Source of the DNA: Citromicrobium sp.
GTDB lineage: Bacteria > Pseudomonadota > Alphaproteobacteria > Sphingomonadales > Sphingomonadaceae
Length of the DNA: 21,020 nucleotides
Direction of reading: 5' to 3'
Assembly (NCBI GenBank): GCA_003248395.1
Contig: QFNA01000061.1
Span: 1 to 21,020, forward strand
The position numbers and the translations under genes were made by a program. The number at the start of each line of letters is the position of its first letter. Within the stretch, counting starts at the first letter, position 1. Under the pieces are notes generated by a model, which searched no databases, was not told the DNA's origin, and worked only from the letters and a program-made list of their open reading frames with translations. Shown piece by piece: positions 6,790 to 14,523 of this stretch.

Positions 6790-7188
6790 TCAGAAAACCG
6801 CCAGCGCCACGCCGACCGCATAACCTGCAAGGAAAAGCTGGGTCATCATCGTGATGATCGTGCCGACCGTGCGCCCCTTGGCCAGTGCACCGCCGTCCAT
6901 GCCCAGCGCGTGCGCCACGCGGCCCAGCATGTAGAGCCCCGCCACCCAATGCAGCCAGTTGTCGGCCTTGCCGGTCAGCTCGATGGCCAGGATCAGGACC
7001 AGGACGAACGCCGTGTTCTCGACGAAATTGAGCTGCGCCCGCATCCGCGCGGTCAACGGCCCGCCACCATCGTCGCCGATCGAGACTTTCACCTGGCCGC
7101 GCATCTGGCCCACGCGGATCGAGAGCCACAGGTTGATCAACGCCGCCGCAGCAGCCGCAGTCAACGTGATCGGTAGATAGATATCCAT
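6790..7188 (-). CDS. MAPEG family integral membrane protein
   Basis: A 132-residue protein with about four hydrophobic segments: the N-terminal helix, FVLVLILAIEL, WLHWVAGLYMLG, and the C-terminal LFLAGYAVGVALAVF. The family signature is visible as RMRAQLNFVENTAF, and RVAHALGM follows the third segment. MAPEG proteins are trimeric membrane proteins linked to eicosanoid and glutathione metabolism in eukaryotes; bacterial members mostly lack an assigned substrate. The ATG at 7188 has a GAGGGGAAG ribosome-binding sequence upstream. It is divergent from rpmF, with a 250-bp gap. Confidence 0.85.
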   Translation of the reverse strand: MDIYLPITLTAAAAAALINLWLSIRVGQMRGQVKVSIGDDGGGPLTARMRAQLNFVENTAFVLVLILAIELTGKADNWLHWVAGLYMLGRVAHALGMDGGALAKGRTVGTIITMMTQLFLAGYAVGVALAVF

Positions 7189-7292
7189 GTCGTCTTCCCC
7201 TCACCGCCTTTTCGATGATCGAAGCTAAATTGCCCGATCGGGCAGCGCAACTGGCCGATGTTCGTCGTGATCCAATCACCGACCCACGCCGC

Positions 7293-7320
7293 TTGCATAG
7301 CGCGCAGAAATCGCTATAGC
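7293..7320 (+). promoter_or_regulatory. Candidate promoter of the rpmF-plsX-fabH operon
   Basis: TTGCAT at 7293-7298 and TATAGC at 7315-7320 are separated by 16 bases, within a GC-rich context. The -10 sits in CGCTATAGCGCG, and ATAGCGCGC occurs twice here (from 7297 and 7316). Transcription would start near 7327 and give a leader of about 110 bases before rpmF. Confidence 0.45.
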
Positions 7321-7373
7321 GCGCGCCTTCACCGTCACCGGATGGACGTTTCGGGCTTGCGCGCACTTGTGCC

Positions 7374-7401
7374 TTGGCCGACTGTCCCCTAGGGCGGCCA
7401 A
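7374..7401 (+). promoter_or_regulatory. Leader hairpin upstream of rpmF
   Basis: TTGGCCG (7374-7380) and CGGCCAA (7395-7401) form a perfect seven-base-pair stem with a 14-base loop, 37 bases before the rpmF start. There is no T-run after it, so it is not an intrinsic terminator. It may be an RNA structure in the leader; a role in autoregulation is speculation. Confidence 0.35.
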
Positions 7402-7438
7402 CCGAAACGACAGATTTATTTGAGGAACAGGTGCCGCC

Positions 7439-7621
7439 ATGGCCGTCCCCAAGAGAAAAGTATCGCCCCACCGCCGCGGCAACCGCCGTGCACATGATTC
7501 GCTCAAGGTCGAAGCCCATCACGAATGCACCAATTGTGGTGAGCTGAAGCGGCCGCATAATTTGTGCCCGCATTGCGGCTTCTACAACGGTCGCGAAGTG
7601 CTCGCGCCCAAGGGTCTCTAA
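7439..7621 (+). CDS. rpmF: 50S ribosomal protein L32
   Basis: A 60-residue basic protein of the large ribosomal subunit. It starts MAVPKRKVSPHRRGNRR, the standard L32 N-terminus, and has a zinc-ribbon CTNCG...CPHCG, with two CxxC pairs 13 residues apart. The length is as expected. It is the first gene of a plus-strand cluster with plsX and fabH, a pairing conserved widely in bacteria that ties ribosome production to membrane lipid synthesis. The start is unambiguous. Confidence 0.97.
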   Translation: MAVPKRKVSPHRRGNRRAHDSLKVEAHHECTNCGELKRPHNLCPHCGFYNGREVLAPKGL

Positions 7622-7648
7622 AGACCGTCGCTTGAACCGGAGAATGTC

Positions 7649-8686
7649 ATGAGTCTTCCGCGTATCGCTGTTGATGCGATGGGCGGGGACGAAGGCGTTC
7701 GCACGATGATCGAAGGCGCCGCGCTCGCGCGTAGGCGCCACGATCGATTCAAGTTCCTGCTGGTTGGCGACGAGCCGCGCATCAAGGAAGCGCTGGCCGA
7801 TCATCCCGGCATGTCGGGGGCGTCGGAAATCCTCCATGCAGAAGACGTGGTCGGCGGTGACGAGAAACCGTCGGTCGCGCTGCGCCGTGCCAAGACCACC
7901 AGCATGGGCCTCGCGGTCAATGCGGTGAAGCAGGGCGAGGCCGGTGCCGCGGTCAGCGCCGGCAATACCGGCGCGCTGATGGCGATGAGCAAGCTTGCCC
8001 TGCGCACGATGCCCGGGATCGACCGCCCGGCGCTTGCAGCCTTGCTGCCCACGCTGGGCGAGCGCGACGTGATCATGCTCGATCTTGGCGCCAATCGCGA
8101 ATGCGACACGCGCAATCTCGTCCAGTTCGCGATCATGGGTGCCGCCTATGCGCGCGTCGTCAACGACGGCGCGACGCCGCGTGTGCGCCTGCTCAACATC
8201 GGGACCGAGGAAACCAAGGGGACCGAGGATATCCAGGAAGCCGCCAGCTGGCTGCGCCGCGCCACCGGTCTCGACATGACCTTTCAGGGTTTCGTCGAGG
8301 CGGACAAGATCAATCGCGGCGACTGCGATGTCGTTGTCACCGACGGCTTTTCCGGCAATATCGCGCTCAAGGCGATCGAGGGGGCTGCGCGCTTCGTCAC
8401 CGATCTGCTGCGCACGGCCTTTAGCTCCTCGCTGCGGTCGAAGATCGGCTTCCTCGTTTCGCGCCCGGCGACCGAGCTGCTGCGCCACCATCTCGATCCC
8501 AACAACCACAATGGCGCGGTCTTTCTCGGCCTCAACGGCGTGGTGGTGAAAAGCCACGGCAGCGCCAATGCCAAGGGCGTGGCCAATGCGGTCGAAGTCG
8601 CAGCGCGCTTGCTCGAAGACGACATCACCAACCGGATCAAGCTCGACCTCGGCGAGCTCGGTTCCGAAGGGCTCGCGGGCAAATGA
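7649..8686 (+). CDS. plsX: Phosphate acyltransferase PlsX
   Basis: Peripheral membrane enzyme that converts acyl-ACP and phosphate to acyl-phosphate, the donor for PlsY in phospholipid synthesis. The 345-residue length is normal. Typical segments are RIAVDAMGGDEG at the N-terminus, SAGNTGALMAMSKL, MLDLGAN, LLNIGTEETKG, VVTDGFSGNIALKAIEG, and the C-terminal GLNGVVVKSHGSANAKG. GGAG lies seven bases before the ATG. It follows rpmF by 27 bases, and its TGA overlaps the fabH start in ATGA, indicating translational coupling. Confidence 0.97.
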   Translation: MSLPRIAVDAMGGDEGVRTMIEGAALARRRHDRFKFLLVGDEPRIKEALADHPGMSGASEILHAEDVVGGDEKPSVALRRAKTTSMGLAVNAVKQGEAGAAVSAGNTGALMAMSKLALRTMPGIDRPALAALLPTLGERDVIMLDLGANRECDTRNLVQFAIMGAAYARVVNDGATPRVRLLNIGTEETKGTEDIQEAASWLRRATGLDMTFQGFVEADKINRGDCDVVVTDGFSGNIALKAIEGAARFVTDLLRTAFSSSLRSKIGFLVSRPATELLRHHLDPNNHNGAVFLGLNGVVVKSHGSANAKGVANAVEVAARLLEDDITNRIKLDLGELGSEGLAGK

Positions 8687-9648
8687 TTCGCGCGGTCATC
8701 ACCGGCGTCGGCAGCGCACTGCCCGCACAATGTGTTTCGAATGCGGAGCTGGCAGAGCGCGTCGATACCAGCGACGAATGGATCGTCGAGCGCACCGGCA
8801 TTCGCCAACGCTATATCGCGGACGAGGGCGAAACCACCTCGACGCTCGCGACTGCCGCCTCGCGTAGGGCGCTTGCAGATGCCGGCGTCGATCCGGGCGA
8901 GATCGGCCTGATCGTGCTCGCCACCGCCACGCCCGATAACACCTTTCCTGCCACCGCCACGCAAGTGCAGGCCGCACTCGGCTGCAACGGCGGGGTCGCG
9001 TTCGACGTCCAGGCCGTATGCTCGGGCTTTCTCTACGCGCTTGGCACGGCGGATTCGCTGCTGCGCACCGGCATGGCAAAGAAAGCGCTGGTGATCGGCG
9101 CCGAAACCTTTAGCCGCATTCTCGACTGGGAGGATCGCACCACCTGCGTCCTCTTCGGCGATGGCGCGGGCGCGGTCGTGCTGGAGGCGCAGGATGTCGC
9201 CGAAGACGGCCCCGGCATACTCGCCACCCGACTCCATGCCGACGGGGCCCACCGCGAACTGCTTTACGTCGATGGCGGTCCCTCGACTACGGGCGAGGTT
9301 GGCAAGCTGCGGATGAAAGGGCGCGAAGTTTTCCGCCACGCCGTCGTCAATCTTGCGGATGTTCTCAACGAAGTCCTCGAAGAGGCCGAGGTTGCAGCCG
9401 CCGACATCGACTGGGTCGTGCCGCACCAGGCCAATGCCCGCATCCTCGATGCTACGGCGCGCAAGCTCGGGCTGGCCGCCGACAAGGTCATCGTCACGGT
9501 CGACCAGCACGCCAATACCTCGGCCGCCTCGGTCCCGCTTGCGCTCGATGTGGCGGTTCGCGACGGCCGGATCAAACGCGGCGATCTGGTCATGTTCGAA
9601 GCGATGGGCGGCGGCTTCACCTGGGGCGCCTCGCTCGCGCGGATGTAA
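8683..9648 (+). CDS. fabH: Beta-ketoacyl-ACP synthase III
   Basis: Initiates fatty-acid synthesis by condensing acetyl-CoA with malonyl-ACP. The thiolase-fold catalytic triad is complete: Cys113 in QAVCSGFLYAL, His248 in VVPHQANARI, and Asn278 in DQHANTSAAS. The N-terminal SDEWIVERTGIRQR and the C-terminal EAMGGGFTWGA segments are also standard. The 321-residue length is normal. The ATG overlaps the plsX stop by four bases, so translation is probably coupled. Confidence 0.97.
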   Translation: MIRAVITGVGSALPAQCVSNAELAERVDTSDEWIVERTGIRQRYIADEGETTSTLATAASRRALADAGVDPGEIGLIVLATATPDNTFPATATQVQAALGCNGGVAFDVQAVCSGFLYALGTADSLLRTGMAKKALVIGAETFSRILDWEDRTTCVLFGDGAGAVVLEAQDVAEDGPGILATRLHADGAHRELLYVDGGPSTTGEVGKLRMKGREVFRHAVVNLADVLNEVLEEAEVAAADIDWVVPHQANARILDATARKLGLAADKVIVTVDQHANTSAASVPLALDVAVRDGRIKRGDLVMFEAMGGGFTWGASLARM

Positions 9649-9685
9649 CTGTTGAAATCGGCCGGTATATCTTTTGATGCCCCGG

Positions 9686-9714
9686 TTGTAATTCCTGCGA
9701 CAATCTCGTAACTT
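9686..9714 (+). promoter_or_regulatory. Candidate promoter of ihfA
   Basis: TTGTAA (9686-9691) and TAACTT (9709-9714) are separated by 17 bases in the 111-bp fabH-ihfA gap, suggesting that ihfA has its own promoter besides any readthrough from fabH. An alternative -35, TTGAAA at 9653, has no good partner. Confidence 0.35.
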
Positions 9715-9759
9715 CTTTGCCTCGTTCAACCTCAGGGTCGCGACTGGGGGGAAGGAAAT

Positions 9760-10068
9760 ATGGACATGATGCGCTCAGTGGGTACTCTCACCCGGGCAGA
9801 CCTTGCAGATACGATCAACCGCAAGCTCGGCCTTAGCCGTGCGGATTCGCTCGAACTCGTCGAGCAAATTCTGGCCAAGATGTGCGATGCGTTGACCGAT
9901 GGCGAAAACGTGAAGATTTCCGGCTTCGGCAGCTTCGTGCTGCGCGACAAGAAGGAACGGATCGGTCGTAATCCCAAAACCGGGGTAGAGGTTCCGATCA
10001 CGCCCCGCCGGGTCATGACGTTCCGCGCCAGCCAGCTGCTCAAGGAACGGATCGCCAACAACTATTGA
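9760..10068 (+). CDS. ihfA: Integration host factor subunit alpha
   Basis: A DNA-bending nucleoid protein that pairs with IhfB. The 102-residue product has the HU/IHF fold: TLTRADLADTINRKLGLSR, then VKISGFGSFVLRDKKERIGRNPKTG with the FGSF turn and the DNA-inserting arm GRNPKTG, and ITPRRVMTFRASQLLKERI. The alpha subunit call rests on the strong match and on the plsX-fabH-ihfA-merR order common in alphaproteobacteria. The start may be 9760, 9766 or 9769; the G-rich GGGGGGAAGGA ribosome-binding sequence at 9746-9756 could serve any of these. Confidence 0.95.
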   Translation: MDMMRSVGTLTRADLADTINRKLGLSRADSLELVEQILAKMCDALTDGENVKISGFGSFVLRDKKERIGRNPKTGVEVPITPRRVMTFRASQLLKERIANNY

Positions 10069-10076
10069 ACCACGCC

Positions 10077-10457
10077 ATGGCAGACTTCGACGATCACAAG
10101 GACGACGGCGCTTTGCGCACTATCGGCGAAGTCGCCAGGGCGACGGGGATCAAGGCGCATGTGCTGCGCTATTGGGAGCAGCAGTTTCCCATGCTCGAAC
10201 CGCTCAAGCGCAGCGGCGGGCGGCGCTATTACCGCGCTGCCGACGTTGCGCTCGTCGAAACCATCGACCGGCTCGTCAATCGCGAGGGCTACACGCTGAA
10301 AGGCGCAAATGCCGCGCTGAAATCCGCTGCCGCGCCCGCCGAGGCTCCGGCGACCGCGCCCGCGGCACCCGCTGCCGTACCCGCCACACCCGATCCCCAG
10401 GTCCTCGCCCGACTCAAGGCTATCCGCAACGACCTGAAAGCCGCCCTCGCGGCCTGA
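10077..10457 (+). CDS. MerR family transcriptional regulator
   Basis: A 126-residue protein with an N-terminal MerR winged helix-turn-helix: LRTIGEVARATGIKAHVLRYWEQQFPML, then KRSGGRRYYRAADVALVETIDRLVNREGYTLKGA. The long coiled-coil helix and effector domain of classical MerR proteins are replaced by an alanine/proline-rich linker and a short C-terminal helix, PQVLARLKAIRNDLKAAL. This short form sits next to ihfA in many alphaproteobacteria; its target is not known to me. I use the ATG at 10077, eight bases after ihfA. A TTG at 10065 overlapping the ihfA stop is the alternative. Co-transcription with ihfA is likely. Confidence 0.9.
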   Translation: MADFDDHKDDGALRTIGEVARATGIKAHVLRYWEQQFPMLEPLKRSGGRRYYRAADVALVETIDRLVNREGYTLKGANAALKSAAAPAEAPATAPAAPAAVPATPDPQVLARLKAIRNDLKAALAA

Positions 10458-10624
10458 ACCCGGCGCAAATCGCGGCGGCGCGGCGGACGATATCGTCGTC
10501 CGGTGACGTGCCTTATTGCCCTGTCAGCCGCCGGCTTATCGCGTTCCTTTCCGAAAATCACCGTTGACGGATCGCCCTGATCTTCCGACACTCCCGCGCA
10601 GGAACCACTCTGGGGGAGGGTCGC

Positions 10625-12856
10625 ATGCGCCTGGTTCTCGCACTACTTGCCATGTCGATTCTGTTCGGCTGCGCGATTCCGGCGCGCGCGGCCGATTTGC
10701 CGATCGTTGCGCTTCATCCCGATACCGATGCGACCGAAGTGCGCGACGCCATCCGCTATGCCATCGTCGCGCCGGACGAGGCCGTATCGGTCGACGATCT
10801 GCAACGGCTCGAGGCGGTCGAACACGCCTCGCTGCAATTCGGCACGGTGGGCCAGACCGCGATTGTCGGATTGCGCCTGAAGAATGTCGGCGACACTGCT
10901 GACACATGGTTTCTTTCGACCGGTCGCGGCTCGGTCGATCTCTTGCAAATCTATCGCGTCGACGGTGCCACCGTCAGCCCGGTGTTCGACAATCGCGATC
11001 GCGCCAGCCTCGGGCGCAGCCTGGCGGATTATCAGGCGATTGCGACAGAGGTCCGCCTCGGCGCGGGTGAAGAGGCCACGTACCTGTTCAAGTTCCGCGA
11101 CACGATCACGTCCTGGATGCCGATCACCGTTTCGACCTATGGCACCTTCTTTCGTGAACGGCGGGCCAATATCGCGATGGTGTCGGCGGTCATCGTCGGC
11201 AGCCTCGTGCTCGTTTTCCTGTCCATGACTGTGTTCGCCTCGACCGGGCGCAGGGAGTTCCTGTGGCTCGGCGCGGCAGAGCTAGCCTTTGCGCTCAACA
11301 CCTTCCACACCGAGGGATATTCCACCATTTTCGGGCTTTATCGCTGGCCAGCGCTCGCGACGGCCTTCGGCGAGGTCTCGCGAACCACCTTCTGCCTGTT
11401 TATGATCCAGTTCGGGCGTATCCTTCTCCAATCGCGACAGGCGCATCCCCGGCTCGACTTGTTCCTGCGCATCGTCATGGCAGCAGGATTGGGACTGGTC
11501 GTTCTGGCGCTGCTCCAGATCGTCCTGCCCACGGTGCCCGCAATGGCGTTGCGTACCGCCGGCTGGCTCTACCTGCTCGTCACGGCGCTGCTCCTGCCGG
11601 TGCTTGCATCGCTGTCGATCCGATCGACCCCGACCAACTGGCCCCTTCTGGTCGGCTGGACCGTTGTCGCGATCTATATCGTCCACATCACGATCGCCAT
11701 TTCGGGTCTTTTGCCCGGTCTGCCGGTGTATTGGCACTGGCTCGGTCCTATCGGTTTCTTCGAATGCCTCATGGCCAGCCTCACGCTCGCGCTGCACTTG
11801 CGGCATCTCTACACGTCGCGCGTAAAGGCAGAGCGTGTCGCGCGCGATGCACTGCTCTCGCAACTCGCGCTCAGCGAAGAGACTGCCCGTCTGGCAGAGG
11901 AGAAGGCGCGCGCGCTCTCCGAAGTTCATGCGCGTGACCGCCTGCTGGTCGGTTCCGCCCACGATACGCGGCACGTGCTCCACGCGCTCAATACGGCCGT
12001 CTATTTCGGCAAGTCGCAGTCGGCGTCGCAGTCGTCGCAGCAGCCGCTGATCGAATTGATCGAATCGTCGGCGCGGCACCTCGAAGACATTATTTCCTCG
12101 AGCATTTCGGTGACAAAGCGCGAAGGCGATTTCGTCGCCCTGTCTGTCGTCGATCTTGCACCCCTGCTGGGATCGCTCGGCTCGATTTACGAACCGATTG
12201 CCCGCAAAAACGGCATCGAACTTACCATCGAATGCGATCCCGAATGCGCCGCCCTCATCGATGATGCGCTATTCGCCCGGCTGACCTCCAATCTGCTAAA
12301 CAACGCATTGAAATTCACCGAAGCAGGCCGCGTCGCGGTCACGTGCCAGAATCGCGGGTCCCTGCTTTACCTCGTGGTCACCGACACCGGCGTCGGGATC
12401 GACAGGACCATCGCCGACTGGCTCAACGATAATGTGGGTAGCGCGGCCAAACCGGCGCCGGAGCTTGGCATCAACACGGGGTGGCGTGCGATCCGCGCCA
12501 TCACCGAACTGCTTCGGGGCAGCTATCTCGTCGACAGCGACGGGCAGGGCACCAGCATCGAGATCGTCTTGCCCAATCCGGCATCGTCATCGGTTACGCT
12601 GTGCCGCCTGCAAGATCTGGCGCGCGCGGTGCCCGAATTGACCTTTGTCGCCATGGAAGACGTCGACGATGGCGATTTCGACAGCTCGGCCCGAATCGCC
12701 GTGATTGCCGACAATTCGGACGCAGCCTCGCGAGAAGCCGCGGCGTCGGTCTCTTCGCTGCTGCTGTCCCGCCCGCTTTGCATCGAGATGGCAGACCATC
12801 CCTACGTCCGTAGTCAGGGCAGCAATCCCCTGGCTCTGGCGGCCTCGACCAATTGA
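10625..12856 (+). CDS. 7TMR-DISM-type sensor histidine kinase
   Basis: A 743-residue membrane sensor kinase. A signal peptide (cleavage after about residue 22, ARA-AD) is followed by a periplasmic domain to about 178, seven-helix 7TMR-DISM-like membrane segments to about 395, a coiled stretch, and a transmitter domain. The phosphoacceptor is probably His446 in SAHDTRHVLHAL, a variant of the HDLRxPLxAL H-box. The ATPase domain has N-box Asn559/Asn560 in LLNNALKF and DTGVGID from 587. The usual GxGLGL box is replaced by GINTGW, so the ATP lid is unusual. About 85 further residues follow the kinase core, with no clear domain. GGGGGAGGG lies five bases before the ATG. The 3' end overlaps the convergent response regulator by 43 bp; that regulator is the likely partner. 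Confidence 0.88.
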   Translation: MRLVLALLAMSILFGCAIPARAADLPIVALHPDTDATEVRDAIRYAIVAPDEAVSVDDLQRLEAVEHASLQFGTVGQTAIVGLRLKNVGDTADTWFLSTGRGSVDLLQIYRVDGATVSPVFDNRDRASLGRSLADYQAIATEVRLGAGEEATYLFKFRDTITSWMPITVSTYGTFFRERRANIAMVSAVIVGSLVLVFLSMTVFASTGRREFLWLGAAELAFALNTFHTEGYSTIFGLYRWPALATAFGEVSRTTFCLFMIQFGRILLQSRQAHPRLDLFLRIVMAAGLGLVVLALLQIVLPTVPAMALRTAGWLYLLVTALLLPVLASLSIRSTPTNWPLLVGWTVVAIYIVHITIAISGLLPGLPVYWHWLGPIGFFECLMASLTLALHLRHLYTSRVKAERVARDALLSQLALSEETARLAEEKARALSEVHARDRLLVGSAHDTRHVLHALNTAVYFGKSQSASQSSQQPLIELIESSARHLEDIISSSISVTKREGDFVALSVVDLAPLLGSLGSIYEPIARKNGIELTIECDPECAALIDDALFARLTSNLLNNALKFTEAGRVAVTCQNRGSLLYLVVTDTGVGIDRTIADWLNDNVGSAAKPAPELGINTGWRAIRAITELLRGSYLVDSDGQGTSIEIVLPNPASSSVTLCRLQDLARAVPELTFVAMEDVDDGDFDSSARIAVIADNSDAASREAAASVSSLLLSRPLCIEMADHPYVRSQGSNPLALAASTN

Positions 12857-13479
12857 CGATTATTGCCGGTTGCCAGCCTGCGCCTGATCTCGCCCAGATG
12901 GTATGATACGGTCGGCGCACTGATTTCCATGCGATAGGCGATTTCCTTGTTGGTGCAGCCCGATGCCAGCAACTGCAGGATCGCGCTCTGGCGCGACGTC
13001 AGGGCGACCTCGGTCTCGTCCCCCTGTTCCACCAGCAGCGCAGCCGTCCGCGACTGATAGAACCTTCCGCCTACCGCCGCATCGAGCGCCATTAGCACAT
13101 CGCCGATAGGATCGCCCTTGCAGACGAGCGCCGAAACGCCAAGAGCCACCGCCTGTCGCAGCGCGGCGCTGTCCGTCACACCGGTCAGCAATACGACCTT
13201 GCCGAGCGATCGGCCGATGATTTCTCCGGCTGCGGACAATCCGTCGAGATCGGGCAGCTCCAGATCGAGAACCACCAGCATACCGGGCTGGTCGTCGAGA
13301 AAGTCGATTGCGTCCCGCGCGCGCGTAAATGTCGCCACGAGCTCGTATTCGGCGTGGCCGGACAGCAGTAACCGGATGCCGGAATGCGCCAGTTCATGGT
13401 CGTCTATGGCGATAACCCGATGGATAGGTTCGTCCTCCGCGGCCGGCAGCTGGCACGATACTCCGTGGCACTTTGCCAC
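12814..13479 (-). CDS. NarL/LuxR-type response regulator
   Basis: A 221-residue cytoplasmic regulator with an N-terminal receiver and a C-terminal LuxR helix-turn-helix. The receiver has Asp26/Asp27 (AIDDHE), phosphoacceptor Asp72 (VVLDLELPDLDG), Thr99 (LLTG) and Lys121 (LVCKGD), so it should be phosphorylatable. The output domain, from about residue 160, has LTSRQSAILQLLASGCTNKEIA and APTVSYHLGEIRRRL. The start is the GTG at 13479, with a GGGTGGA sequence just upstream; no later start fits, since the receiver begins soon after. It faces the histidine kinase tail to tail with 43 bp of overlap, so a two-component pair is likely although they are not one operon. Confidence 0.92.
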   Translation of the reverse strand: MAKCHGVSCQLPAAEDEPIHRVIAIDDHELAHSGIRLLLSGHAEYELVATFTRARDAIDFLDDQPGMLVVLDLELPDLDGLSAAGEIIGRSLGKVVLLTGVTDSAALRQAVALGVSALVCKGDPIGDVLMALDAAVGGRFYQSRTAALLVEQGDETEVALTSRQSAILQLLASGCTNKEIAYRMEISAPTVSYHLGEIRRRLATGNNRQLVEAARARGLLP

Positions 13480-13500
13480 TCCACCCTAAATTAGTTTGAG

Positions 13501-13529
13501 TTCAGCCGCGTCTGCCGATCGCCTATACA
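13501..13529 (+). promoter_or_regulatory. Candidate promoter of the structured RNA
   Basis: TATACA at 13524-13529 (also readable as TACAAT at 13526-13531) is a good -10 in an otherwise GC-rich stretch. The best-spaced -35 is TTCAGC at 13501-13506, 17 bases upstream but weak. Transcription would begin near 13536, just before the first hairpin. Confidence 0.35.
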
Positions 13530-13535
13530 ATTGCA

Positions 13536-13748
13536 ATCAGGACCGCTGGGCATCCGCGCCAGGCCCGATGGTCCGAAGGGGGCGCGGCCCGTGTCGGCGC
13601 ATGGTGGCCGGCACGGGCCAGGTAACGGTTTCAAGCGATTGGCGGTGAAGGGGCATGGTCCTTCGTCACCGCCTCGATGGGCGGACCCGAAAGGCTGGCA
13701 TTCGGCTGGTCTTCGACTCCAGGGCCCCGCTTCGGCGGGGCCTTTTTT
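13536..13748 (+). ncRNA. Candidate structured small RNA ending in an intrinsic terminator
   Basis: This 339-bp gap between the response regulator and the ABC transporter has no credible protein gene. On the plus strand it shows a -10-like element and then successive hairpins. They are GGACC/GGTCC with inner GGGC/GCCC (13540-13574); a 13-bp stem with one wobble (13586-13598 / 13607-13619); a GCGGTGA/TCACCGC stem (about 13644-13675); CTGG/CCAG (13706-13722); and the terminator. No plus-strand gene lies nearby to own the terminator except the histidine kinase, about 870 bases upstream and across the opposing regulator. I could not match it to tmRNA, SRP RNA or RNase P RNA by their core motifs. 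6S RNA cannot be excluded by eye. The ends are estimates. Confidence 0.5.
13723..13748 (+). terminator. Strong intrinsic terminator
   Basis: A perfect eight-base-pair GC stem GGCCCCGC / GCGGGGCC with a TTCG tetraloop is followed directly by six T residues (13743-13748). It works only in the plus direction, because the minus strand has no T-run after the hairpin. It ends the proposed small RNA, or a very long histidine-kinase transcript. Confidence 0.85.
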
Positions 13749-13818
13749 GCAAGCGGAAACCTTGCGGATCGATTGACGCTCGGCGGCATGCTCAGGCCGT
13801 GCGTGGTAACGACATCCC

Positions 13819-14523
13819 TCACCCGCGCAACAGTCCCACCATCCGCTCTTCGAAACTAGCCGGCGCGCTTGCCGCTTCGGCGAGGTCGCTGCCCGACAGC
13901 GCCAGCGCCACGCACCCGTCACGCATGACGACGGCCTCGTCGCACTGCGTGCTCAGCGTCGCGACGTCGTGGAGGGCGGTGACGATCGTCATGCCGCTGT
14001 GCACGCGATTGCGCAGTACCCGCTTGAGGTCATAGGCGACCACCGGATCGAGCCAGTTGAACGGTTCGTCCAGCACGACGATGTCACATGGCCTGGCAAA
14101 TGCGACGGCAATCGCAACCCGTTGTCGCATACCGGCAGAACACGCGCCGACCCGGCGATGCCGCAACGCTTCAATTTCCAATACCTCGCCCAGTTCGCCC
14201 AGTTCAGGCACTGCATCCTGCGCGGCGATTGCCAGCACTTGGCCGACCTCCAGCGAAGCGGGCAGGCTTTCACCCGGTGGGGCGAAGCCGATCTTTCCGG
14301 CCCGCATGCTCCGAACGGGCATCTCTGCACCATCGACCTGGCACCGCCCCTCGGCAAAGCCGAGCCGCCCTGCCATCGCGCGCAACAGCGATGTCTTGCC
14401 CGATCCGTTGGCTCCGACGATACCAAACCAGTTCCCACGGCTGATTGCGAGGCTCACGGCGTCGACCGCGCGTGTTCGGCCACGCATCACCACGACGTTG
14501 TCCAGCGTGATCGCAGGGCTCAT
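13819..14523 (-). CDS. ABC transporter ATP-binding protein
   Basis: A 234-residue cytoplasmic ATPase. Walker A is GANGSGKT at 37-44, Walker B is IVVLDE at 148-153, and the H-loop His185 is in VTALHDVATL. The signature is CSAGMRQR at 128-135 instead of LSGGQ, a variation common in exporters of the CcmA/ABC-2-like groups. The start ATG at 14523 overlaps the permease stop in ATGA and gives the natural N-terminus; the frame remains open further upstream but that part is not coding. It partners the permease encoded just before it. The substrate is unknown. No terminator is visible after its stop at 13819. Confidence 0.9.
   Translation of the reverse strand: MSPAITLDNVVVMRGRTRAVDAVSLAISRGNWFGIVGANGSGKTSLLRAMAGRLGFAEGRCQVDGAEMPVRSMRAGKIGFAPPGESLPASLEVGQVLAIAAQDAVPELGELGEVLEIEALRHRRVGACSAGMRQRVAIAVAFARPCDIVVLDEPFNWLDPVVAYDLKRVLRNRVHSGMTIVTALHDVATLSTQCDEAVVMRDGCVALALSGSDLAEAASAPASFEERMVGLLRG

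Noticed and set aside
6743..8557. A 604-residue minus-strand open frame across rpmF and plsX
   Set aside because: It is the GC-rich shadow of rpmF, plsX and the MAPEG gene, which have unmistakable family sequences.
8284..9729. A 481-residue minus-strand open frame opposite fabH and plsX
   Set aside because: Same reason: the opposite strand encodes FabH with its full catalytic triad.
10488..10505. GGACGATATCGTCGTCC dyad after merR as a terminator
   Set aside because: A short stem with no T-run following; I could not support termination.
13700..13725. Possible tRNA T-arm (TTCGACTCC) before the terminator
   Set aside because: The G53-C61 closing pair is absent and no D-arm, anticodon arm or acceptor stem can be folded around it.
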